DNA of 64,000 nt from CAZFHA01 sp964518595 (lineage in GTDB: Bacteria; Bacillota; Clostridia; Saccharofermentanales; Saccharofermentanaceae): positions 1 to 64,000 of the forward strand of contig CAZFHA010000003.1 of assembly GCA_964518595.1 (NCBI GenBank), given 5' to 3'. Shown in pieces: positions 33,328 through 40,013 of the stretch. The position numbers were made by a program, and so were the translations under genes. The notes under the pieces were generated by a model that was not told where the DNA came from, did no database searches, and saw nothing but the letters and a program-made list of their open reading frames with translations. Position 1 is the stretch's first letter. Each line of letters starts with the position of its first letter.

Positions 33328-34392
33328 CTAAAGTATACTCTGCGCTATAACGATTAAAATTAGCGCACACCCCGTAAAGGTTATATCTAAAAGGACGATT
33401 CCCACATAGCGTAGCAACCGTTTTCTAGATTTAGAGATGGGCATAAGAGAACGAATGTCGAGATAATTAGCGCCAATCAGAGCATAGCTAATTAACATCA
33501 GAAAGACCAATAACCGTTCCACCCAAAGAAGCACGCCTTGGGAATTGTCTAGATCCAAACGAAAAAAAAGATAAATAAGCAAAGCGTAGCCTGGGGTCGC
33601 CAAAATCATCCGCCAAGGGCTGAGAAGGCGAAAACCCGGGGGCAAAAAGCGTCGTTTTGATCTAGGTTCGGCTAAGATTGCCTTTTTCCTTACGCCTTTA
33701 GCCTGAAGACATTGCTGCAAAACTGTCACAGAAGCATAGCGTTGGTTGGGCTCTAGCTGAGTACAGGACGTAATAATACGATCGTATTTATGTGTTGGTT
33801 TCTTAAGGGAATAGACTAATTCTTGCAGTAGAACGCCAATAGCATAAATATCAGTTTGTGGCGAGGATGAACCGAAACCATATTGTTCAGGAGCAGCATA
33901 GCCTTTCGTACCTAGTAGTACCGTATCATGTTCACGTTCACGGCGATAATGCTTGCTGGCATTAAAATCAAGCAAATAAACCTCATTATTTGCACTTACC
34001 ATCACATTGGAGGGCTTAATGTCTCGATGAATTATAGGTGGACGTAAGCGATGAAGAGCCATCACAATGGTGCATAAGTCATTTACATAAGTAAAAACAT
34101 CTGCCTGCGTCAAAGACCTAGAGGCTATCTTTTCTTGAAGGGTTTCCCCGCTAACATATTCCTCAATCACTGTCAGGGTTTCCTGGTCTTCAAAGAGTTC
34201 AATAATTCTAGGAATTCCTTTAATGGGAGTAGCTTGAAGCTGACGATAAATTTCGGTATTATACACGTGGAGTATTTTCTTCACAAAGATTTTCTTTGTC
34301 TCTACATGTTGCACTATGTAAATCCCATGTGCTTCATCTACCAAAGTAAGCTCTTTGTAGTAAGATAGGGATAACTGCTCAGAAATATCCAT
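33328..34392 (-). CDS. Membrane-anchored serine/threonine protein kinase
   Basis: A 354-residue Hanks-type kinase. The kinase domain (about 10-240) has the ATP lysine (K38 or K39), catalytic HRDIKPSNV (122-130), the metal site as DFN (142-144) instead of DFG, and the activation segment GTKGYAAPEQYG. After it come three hydrophobic helices (about 255-350), so the kinase sits on the inner face of the membrane; there are no PASTA repeats. It is transcribed away from an HTH-like protein whose gene begins 53 bases away; the pair may be a signalling unit (inference). Confidence 0.85.
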   Translation of the reverse strand: MDISEQLSLSYYKELTLVDEAHGIYIVQHVETKKIFVKKILHVYNTEIYRQLQATPIKGIPRIIELFEDQETLTVIEEYVSGETLQEKIASRSLTQADVFTYVNDLCTIVMALHRLRPPIIHRDIKPSNVMVSANNEVYLLDFNASKHYRREREHDTVLLGTKGYAAPEQYGFGSSSPQTDIYAIGVLLQELVYSLKKPTHKYDRIITSCTQLEPNQRYASVTVLQQCLQAKGVRKKAILAEPRSKRRFLPPGFRLLSPWRMILATPGYALLIYLFFRLDLDNSQGVLLWVERLLVFLMLISYALIGANYLDIRSLMPISKSRKRLLRYVGIVLLDITFTGCALILIVIAQSIL

Positions 34393-34445
34393 AACTCCAT
34401 TCCTTCCCCCCGAAGAATAGATTCATTATATCATTTGAGGTTGTT

Positions 34446-34907
34446 ATGTGTGAAAAAAGTACGCAAGATTTAAATAGAATTTTAGGAAAAACACATACCA
34501 CGGAATTCGATGAATTTTTGGAGCAGCATCAGGCAACATTAATTCAAGAAGATAATCCTTTAGGTCTCTATCTCAAGAAACTTATTAAAAAGCGAAAGTT
34601 AACCCAACAAATCATATTTGCCCGAGCTGATATTCCGGAAAAATACGGCTACAAACTCCTATCCGGCGAGAAGCGCACCCAAAAGCGAGATACGATTTTA
34701 AAACTTTGCTATGCCGCTGAACTAAGTCTGGAAGAAACCCAAAAGGCGCTAAAGCTCTATAGTATGCCAGAGCTCTACGCTAAAATTCCCCGAGATGCTC
34801 TGATCATGATTATTTTTAACCAACGCCCTAACGGTATTATCACAGCTAATGAGCTCTTAGAGCACTATGGTTTTGATCCATTCAAAACCAGTGGAGCCAT
34901 TGATTAA
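34446..34907 (+). CDS. Helix-turn-helix-like protein divergent from the kinase
   Basis: A 153-residue cytoplasmic protein. Residues about 45-100 resemble an XRE-type helix-turn-helix (LKKLIKKRKLTQQIIFARADIP, then YKLLSGEKRTQKRDTILKL). The C-terminal part (104-153) is helical and unrecognised. It is Thr/Ser-rich near the N-terminus, which may be a kinase target. It shares a 53-base control region with the membrane kinase. Function unknown. Confidence 0.65.
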   Translation: MCEKSTQDLNRILGKTHTTEFDEFLEQHQATLIQEDNPLGLYLKKLIKKRKLTQQIIFARADIPEKYGYKLLSGEKRTQKRDTILKLCYAAELSLEETQKALKLYSMPELYAKIPRDALIMIIFNQRPNGIITANELLEHYGFDPFKTSGAID

Positions 34908-34970
34908 TGCCCCTTGTTTAAACTTGGAATAAGAACACTTTTTAGTATCAATACTTTAAATTTCCAAATC

Positions 34971-34999
34971 AATTCTCCCCGCTCTGGGGGGAATTTTTC
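34971..34999 (+). terminator. Terminator after the HTH-like gene
   Basis: Ten-bp stem AATTCTCCCC/GGGGGGAATT (one G-T pair), 5-base loop, followed by TTT. It isolates the next transcript from read-through. Confidence 0.85.
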
Positions 35000-35010
35000 T
35001 GTTTTTCCGA

Positions 35011-35019
35011 TGCTATAAT
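35011..35019 (+). promoter_or_regulatory. Extended -10 promoter of the 35.1-kb leader
   Basis: TGCTATAAT, lying between the terminator at 34971-34999 and the next hairpins, so it drives an independent transcript. Confidence 0.7.
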
Positions 35020-35025
35020 GACAGC

Positions 35026-35092
35026 ACCAATATTGAGGGATATTGGTCAGGATGATTGTCGCCGGGAGGGGTGCCCGGGACAATCATTTTTA
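35026..35092 (+). ncRNA. Short two-hairpin RNA or attenuating leader
   Basis: Hairpin 1 is ACCAATA (35026-35032) with TATTGGT (35041-35047), loop TTGAGGGA. Hairpin 2 is a 14-bp interrupted stem (35052-35066 with 35074-35087) with loop AGGGGTG, followed by TTTTT. The second is a strong intrinsic terminator 37 bases before the start of the next gene. Both loops are G-rich (GAGGG and GGAGGGG). No known riboswitch consensus is recognised; either a small RNA or a regulatory leader. Confidence 0.6.
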
Positions 35093-35128
35093 AACCTATA
35101 TCAGATACATAAGTAGGAGGAATTTAGT

Positions 35129-35482
35129 ATGAAGATTTGGAAGCTAGTGGCAGGTATTTTATCTATTTTGTTTTCCTTAGTGGTAATTTTTCAGTCCTGT
35201 GCAGTTGGTATCTCTAACACCTTATCAGAGAATGGCAGTGTATCCGGTACAGCAGGAATTCTGGTAGCCATCCTCCTACTCACAGGTGGAATTATCTCTA
35301 TCGCTACAAGAAAATCTACCAAAAAGGGCGGCAGTATTGCTCTAGTCGTTCTATTTGCCATTGGTGCTATAACTGGCTTTGCCGCTCAAGGTACTTTTGG
35401 AGATCTCATGATTTGGGCGGTCTGGTGCGTAATTAATGCCCTCTTAGCACTTGTTTCCATTATTGCCAGCAGAAAAGCCTAA
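35129..35482 (+). CDS. Small four-helix membrane protein
   Basis: A 117-residue protein with four predicted helices (about 5-26, 40-58, 66-84 and 90-112), a single cysteine at the end of the first helix and a Lys-rich loop between helices 2 and 3. I do not recognise a named family. AGGAGG precedes the ATG by 9 bases. It lies behind a leader that ends in a terminator, so its expression may depend on read-through. Confidence 0.75.
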   Translation: MKIWKLVAGILSILFSLVVIFQSCAVGISNTLSENGSVSGTAGILVAILLLTGGIISIATRKSTKKGGSIALVVLFAIGAITGFAAQGTFGDLMIWAVWCVINALLALVSIIASRKA

Positions 35483-35511
35483 CTTAAAAAGATAACTACC
35501 TTACAAAACCA

Positions 35512-35561
35512 AACAAGCATCCGTTGTGTCCTTCAAGGGCTCAAAGGATGCTTGTTATTTT
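35512..35561 (+). terminator. Terminator after the four-helix membrane protein gene
   Basis: Eleven-bp stem AACAAGCATCC/GGATGCTTGTT (35512-35522 with 35546-35556) with a smaller inner stem, then ATTTT. The remaining bases to 35720 hold one further 8-bp stem near 35557-35582 and no gene. Confidence 0.8.
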
Positions 35562-35720
35562 CAGGCAATATAGGCTGAAAATAACCGGGCTTGGCGAAGT
35601 AACACAAAAGGCATCACTAGCATAACAGGATTACATGTATCAAGATGGATAAAAAGAGGAATAGTTGCAATCGGAAAATATTCCCCATAACGCCCACCAG
35701 AAAAACCGTTTTAAAATTAA

Positions 35721-35777
35721 AAAATTAACGTTTAACATTAATTTTATATTGACTAAAATAAAACAGCTTGTTAGAAT
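35721..35777 (+). promoter_or_regulatory. Promoter and inverted repeat before the DUF2975/XRE pair
   Basis: TTGACT (35749-35754) and TAGAAT (35772-35777) with a 17-base spacer. Just upstream is an 8-bp inverted repeat AAAATTAA/TTAATTTT (35721-35745), a possible operator for the small XRE protein encoded in the same operon. Confidence 0.75.
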
Positions 35778-35811
35778 GAAAGCATAACCAAATTAGAAAG
35801 GTGGTCATAAT

Positions 35812-36366
35812 ATGAATGTAATTCAAAAAAAAATCAAAAAAATCAGCAGTCCTTTAGCTGTAATTTTTAGCCTCGCCTCCCTCTTTCTTCTCCTATCAGT
35901 TTTGCTTATAGCCGTCTCCATTATTATTCTGCTATATGGCTCTCAAGCCGCATTAGATAACTCTTTAGGAGGGCTTAGTATTTTACAAGTCTTTGTTCCT
36001 AATCCCAATAACCTTCAAAATGAACTATTAGCCAGCTCTTTAATAGGCGAGTTTTTTCGCCAAGGCTTTTCACTGGGGATAGCACTTTTGGCAGCTTTAC
36101 TCTTTAGAGATATTCACCGTACCGGCACACCTTTTGCCAAGAAAAATGTAAATCGCTTGGAAGGCATTTCCATACTTTTATTGGCTGTATTTCTTCTGCC
36201 TCCGCTCTTTGAAACCTTAGCCAAAATTTTGTTGATTCATGACTTGGAAGAATTTTCCTTTTCTTTTTCCCTAACTGGACTTCTCTTAGTCGTTATTTTC
36301 TACGCTCTAGCAAGGATTTTTGATTATGGACGGATGCTTCAGACTGAGGCAGATGAAACCCTCTAA
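35812..36366 (+). CDS. DUF2975 family membrane protein
   Basis: A 184-residue membrane protein with four predicted helices (about 15-45, 78-100, 116-137 and 149-170) and the DUF2975-type motif TGTPFAKKNVNRL before the third helix. In Firmicutes this family is regularly followed by a small XRE regulator, as here 15 bases downstream. Function unknown. AAAGGTGG precedes the ATG. Confidence 0.82.
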   Translation: MNVIQKKIKKISSPLAVIFSLASLFLLLSVLLIAVSIIILLYGSQAALDNSLGGLSILQVFVPNPNNLQNELLASSLIGEFFRQGFSLGIALLAALLFRDIHRTGTPFAKKNVNRLEGISILLLAVFLLPPLFETLAKILLIHDLEEFSFSFSLTGLLLVVIFYALARIFDYGRMLQTEADETL

Positions 36367-36381
36367 GAAAGGAGCCGCATT

Positions 36382-36588
36382 ATGGCCATTATTTTGCGCT
36401 TAGATCGGGTTATGGCCGATCGCAAGATATCCTTAAACGAATTGGCTGACAGAGTAGGAATCGCCAATGTTAACTTATCTAAAATTAAGACAGGAAAGAT
36501 CAGTGCCATCCGCTTTTCCACCCTTAATGCCATCTGTGAAGTCTTGGATTGTCAACCAGGAGATATCTTAGAATATCAAGCTGACTAG
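36382..36588 (+). CDS. Small XRE-family regulator (YozG-like)
   Basis: A 68-residue protein that is almost entirely a helix-turn-helix: LDRVMADRKISLNELADRVGI, NLSKIKTGK and the end CQPGDILEY. Likely binds the inverted repeat before its operon and represses it (inference). AAAGGAG precedes the ATG. Co-transcribed with the DUF2975 membrane protein. Confidence 0.88.
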   Translation: MAIILRLDRVMADRKISLNELADRVGIANVNLSKIKTGKISAIRFSTLNAICEVLDCQPGDILEYQAD

Positions 36589-36628
36589 GTAGTAATAACC
36601 ATAAAAATTCAACGTTATTAATATAGAT

Positions 36629-36679
36629 AGAGTCCCCCTTAGTTATTCCCTAAAGGAATAATGAAAGTGGGACTCTTCT
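36629..36679 (+). terminator. Terminator of the DUF2975/XRE operon
   Basis: Outer stem AGAGTCCC/GGGACTCT (36629-36636 with 36669-36676) enclosing TTATTCC/GGAATAA, followed by TCT. Confidence 0.78.
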
Positions 36680-36979
36680 GTTAAAGAGTGAATAATAAAG
36701 CTGCCAACCCAGCAGAAAGCCTCTATCTTACAGTTGTGTTGGCTATCACTCAGCCCATTGTGAATCCAAAATCTGCAGGAAGTTAGATTCTCATAGTAGT
36801 CTTATATACGTAAATAAGCATTTAGTATATAAGCGTGGTTTTACCTTAATCGCTTTTTCTAAGCGAATCAATCAAACTAGGTTTTAACCGCATTTTTTCA
36901 GGTTCGAATGGCAAAGATCTCCCCCAATATAAAAAAGTCCTCTGTTTAGATTCGTACAATTTCAAAAACTATGGTTTAG
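36680..36979. other. Intergenic stretch without recognisable gene
   Basis: No ORF with a ribosome binding site or family resemblance. The stretch ends in a plus-strand terminator (36980-37031) although the previous operon already has its own, so an unannotated small transcript is possible. No clear promoter was found. Confidence 0.4.
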
Positions 36980-37031
36980 CAAAAAAGTGTTATTTTTCGC
37001 CTTGCAATAGCACTTTTTTGTTATTTTATTG
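36980..37031 (+). terminator. Orphan intrinsic terminator
   Basis: A 15-bp stem (36980-36994 with 37006-37020, one G-T pair) with an 11-base loop, followed by TTATTTTATT. On the minus strand no T-run follows. No gene between it and the previous terminator. Confidence 0.8.
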
Positions 37032-37169
37032 TGATAATGTATTCCTAAATATCATCTACCCACGTAGGTAAGGCACTTTCTAAAATTTTAGCATAAGATG
37101 ATCTACCCGTAATTCTTATTTTGAAAAGGAGCCAACCTCAGTATAATGGCTGAATGTTGCAGGTGTTTT

Positions 37170-38108
37170 ATGAATAGAACGGCCTATTATGAAGAATTCG
37201 ATCCAATTTATTTTTACAAAGGCAGCTCACAGAATTGGCATATGCGCGATTTTCACTACCATAAGAATTATGAAATTATCCTATTCATGAGTGATGGTGC
37301 TTCCTTACAAATCGAAAATCGCCTATACTCGGCTCAATCCGGCGATCTGTTTTTAATCAATGACCGCGAGTTCCACAAAACTATTGGGGGAAAGCAGCAA
37401 GACTACACAAGGTATGTACTGATGTTCTATCCTGAGTTATTCAAAAAAATGGAGATGGTATTAGGCGTATCACTGCTACGTTTTTTTGAAAATCACCCAG
37501 ATAATTTTAATCATAAAATCAATCTTAAAGGAAAGAATCTGAGCGACATTTTAGAGTTATTCCGCAAAATCGACTTGCATTACAGTGCTAAGGACGATGA
37601 TTATAACATGGCTCATGTAAATATTTCCCTCATGGAGCTACTGCTTTGCATTCAAAACCTTTATGAATTTTTTCATGCCCACATTGCTTCACCCCTCTCT
37701 GAAAAGGAGAATTTCTCCTCCCAGCCCGAACCCGTCCAAACCAAAGTAAAGGTTTCACAAGGCCGAATTGATGAGATTAAGGGCTATATTCAAACGAATA
37801 TTGGCAAAAAGCTCATGGTTGAAGATATCGCCCAGTATCTATACATGAACAAATACTATCTAAGTCATTATTTCAAACACGCTACAGGCTTTACCTTATC
37901 GGAGTATATTAAGTTCCAAAAAATTGCCACAGCTAAAAACCTCCTAAAAAAGGGAAACTCTGTTACCTCCGTTGCACTCCTTCTAGGCTATAGCAGCGAA
38001 AGCCACTTTATCCATGCTTTTAAAATGGTGACCGGAACTACACCTAAAAAATTTGCCGCCAGTGATCGGCATTCGTCAGAAGACGCTACAAAGTATCTAC
38101 TTAACTAG
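37170..38108 (+). CDS. AraC-family regulator with cupin sensor
   Basis: A 312-residue regulator (start ATG at 37170, behind AGGTG; an upstream ATG at 37146 is less well spaced). The N-terminal half is an AraC-type cupin (HYHKNYEIILFMSDG, then SGDLFLINDREFH); the C-terminal 100 residues hold two helix-turn-helix motifs (VEDIAQYLYMNKYYLSHYFK and VALLLGYSSESHFIHAFK). It lies upstream of and in line with the ABC/GH105 locus and is its likely activator. Two copies of ATCTACCC (37054 and 37101) lie upstream, possible binding sites. Confidence 0.85.
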   Translation: MNRTAYYEEFDPIYFYKGSSQNWHMRDFHYHKNYEIILFMSDGASLQIENRLYSAQSGDLFLINDREFHKTIGGKQQDYTRYVLMFYPELFKKMEMVLGVSLLRFFENHPDNFNHKINLKGKNLSDILELFRKIDLHYSAKDDDYNMAHVNISLMELLLCIQNLYEFFHAHIASPLSEKENFSSQPEPVQTKVKVSQGRIDEIKGYIQTNIGKKLMVEDIAQYLYMNKYYLSHYFKHATGFTLSEYIKFQKIATAKNLLKKGNSVTSVALLLGYSSESHFIHAFKMVTGTTPKKFAASDRHSSEDATKYLLN

Positions 38109-38276
38109 TGCATTCCTAAAGTCATTACCCAAAGCGCAGAAAGTAAAAAGAGCCATAAGATCTGCAGAGTCGCAAATATTTACTATTTGGGCGCATAAAA
38201 CCGCAGGATTTCAAAATGGCTATATGCTACTATTTCTGGTAAATCTACATAAAAGATAACGAAAGGAGCGGTTTAT

Positions 38277-39152
38277 ATGTATCCATTTCGCAGAAAGATA
38301 TTCCCTTATCTGATGGTTTTACCAACGGTTCTGATCTTCGGCGTTTTCATTTTTTATCCAGCCATTTCCGGTGCATTTAATTCTTTTTTCCAGTGGGATG
38401 GTATTAACGACCCAAAATTTATTGGTTTCACTAACTATATCAAAATAGCTGGAGATAAGGTTTTCTGGGAGTCTATTGGCAGAACTTTATTGTTTACCCT
38501 TTTGGCCACACCCTTAGTCTTTTACAGTGCTTTAGGACTAGGGCTACTGTTGGTTCGTCATATAAAAGGACGTGGTTTGTTTCGCTCAATTTTTTATTGG
38601 CCCACCATGATTTCCTCCATTATTGTCGGCTTAAGTTGGAAATTTCTCTTGGGTGAGGACTTCGGAATTATTAACTATCTCTTGTCCCTGCTTCACTTAC
38701 CCACCCAAAAATTTTTGACTGACCCCACTTGGGCCTTGGCTTCGGTTATTTTTGTTACCACTTGGAGTATGGCGGGCTACTATATGGTTATGTTTGTTGC
38801 CGGACGTAATAATATTTCCGAAACCTATTACGAAGCTGCCCGGATTGACGGAGCTTCTGGGAGACAACAGTTCCGCTTTATCACTATGCCCCTACTAAAA
38901 CCCACAACCTTACTTGTTTTGGTTTTATCACTATCTACTATACTTAAAACCTATCCCTTGGTCTTCGCTCTTACGGAAGGCGGCCCCGGTCGAGCCACCA
39001 CCTTTGCTGTTCAAAAAATATATGAAACTGCCTTTCAGCAAAATAAGATGGGCTACGCCAGTGCCATGACTATGATTATTTTTGCCATATTAGCTCTCAT
39101 TACGTTACTGCAATTTCGTTTAAACAGAGGGGGTGAACAAGATGCAACGTGA
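38277..39152 (+). CDS. ABC sugar importer permease, MalF type
   Basis: A 291-residue membrane permease with six predicted helices and an EAA loop (EAARIDGAS, then MPLLKP). AAAGGAG precedes the ATG. It overlaps its MalG-type partner by 11 bases. Together with the lipoprotein at 43780 it forms the importer of the second carbohydrate locus; again no ATPase gene is present. Confidence 0.9.
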   Translation: MYPFRRKIFPYLMVLPTVLIFGVFIFYPAISGAFNSFFQWDGINDPKFIGFTNYIKIAGDKVFWESIGRTLLFTLLATPLVFYSALGLGLLLVRHIKGRGLFRSIFYWPTMISSIIVGLSWKFLLGEDFGIINYLLSLLHLPTQKFLTDPTWALASVIFVTTWSMAGYYMVMFVAGRNNISETYYEAARIDGASGRQQFRFITMPLLKPTTLLVLVLSLSTILKTYPLVFALTEGGPGRATTFAVQKIYETAFQQNKMGYASAMTMIIFAILALITLLQFRLNRGGEQDAT

Positions 39153-39978
39153 GAAGCGAGTTAATCCGCTACAAAGCCTTCTGCTCTATGGTATTTTAGT
39201 TCTCATTGCTGCTGTTTTTCTACTCCCCATCCTTTGGATTGTCCTGTCTTCCTTTAAACCTTCGGGAGAACTTTTTGCTTGGCCACCTACCATCTGGCCG
39301 CAGAACCCTACTTTGGATAACTACACCCAGGCTTTATCCAAAGGGAATTTTGGTCAATTCTTTGCTAACTCATTTTTTGTAGCGGTTGTAGCTACACTCC
39401 TGACTCTGCTAATAAATGTTATGTCTGGCTATACCTTTGCCAAATACCGTTTCCGAGGCAGTAAAATTCTTTTCGCCATGGTTATGGTCACCTTATTGAT
39501 TCCCTTGGAAGTAATCATGATTCCCATTTTCAAAGTGATTGTTTCCCTTCATCTATATAATAATCTCTGGGGAATTATCATTCCGGCAGTGGCTACGCCC
39601 ACAGGTGTTTTTCTAATCCGTCAATATTACATCGGCATCTCGGATGCTTACATGGAGGCAGCTCGGATTGACGGTGCCGGTGAAAGTCGAATTTTCTTAT
39701 CAATTATGCTACCTATGGCTGTACCTATACTGGCGGTACTCTCAATCTTTTCCTTTATGTGGCGTTGGAACGATTTTCTTTGGCCTAAACTGGTTATTAA
39801 CAGCAAAGAATTTTATACCATTCAGTTAGCACTGGCTACCTACGCCGGAGAATACTCTGTTGATTGGAATAGCCTCCTCTCTATGTCTGTAATTTCCATG
39901 CTCCCGGTACTCGCGGTTTTTCTATTGTTCCAAAAGCATATTATTGGCGGCCTATCTGCCGGCGGTGTTAAAGAATAA
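39142..39978 (+). CDS. ABC sugar importer permease, MalG type
   Basis: A 278-residue membrane permease with six helices, ending in the usual GGLSAGGVKE. EAA loop EAARIDGAG then LPMAVP. A GTG at 39133 is within the purine-rich ribosome binding site, so the ATG at 39142, eight bases behind it, is preferred. Second permease of the importer. Confidence 0.9.
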   Translation: MQREKRVNPLQSLLLYGILVLIAAVFLLPILWIVLSSFKPSGELFAWPPTIWPQNPTLDNYTQALSKGNFGQFFANSFFVAVVATLLTLLINVMSGYTFAKYRFRGSKILFAMVMVTLLIPLEVIMIPIFKVIVSLHLYNNLWGIIIPAVATPTGVFLIRQYYIGISDAYMEAARIDGAGESRIFLSIMLPMAVPILAVLSIFSFMWRWNDFLWPKLVINSKEFYTIQLALATYAGEYSVDWNSLLSMSVISMLPVLAVFLLFQKHIIGGLSAGGVKE

Positions 39979-39984
39979 TCTATA

Positions 39985-40013
39985 AAGGAGGTGGCCGACA
40001 GAAGCCTGTCGTG
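39985..40013 (+). promoter_or_regulatory. Ribosome binding site with intervening hairpin before the 857-residue protein
   Basis: AAGGAGGTGG (39985-39994) is a near-perfect Shine-Dalgarno but lies 16 bases before the first in-frame start, GTG at 40011. The gap holds a perfect GACAG-AAGC-CTGTC hairpin (39997-40010) ending exactly at the GTG; folding would bring the start within 2 bases of linear distance plus the hairpin. An ATG at 40026 is the alternative start. Confidence 0.55.

Noticed and set aside
36831..36903. GCGTGGTTTTACC and GGTTTTAACCGC as a stem
   Set aside because: Pairing needs several bulges and mismatches and does not exceed what AT-rich sequence gives by chance.
37054..37108. 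Two ATCTACCC copies as a confirmed AraC operator pair
   Set aside because: Only eight bases match and there are just two copies; mentioned with the AraC gene but not called as a site.
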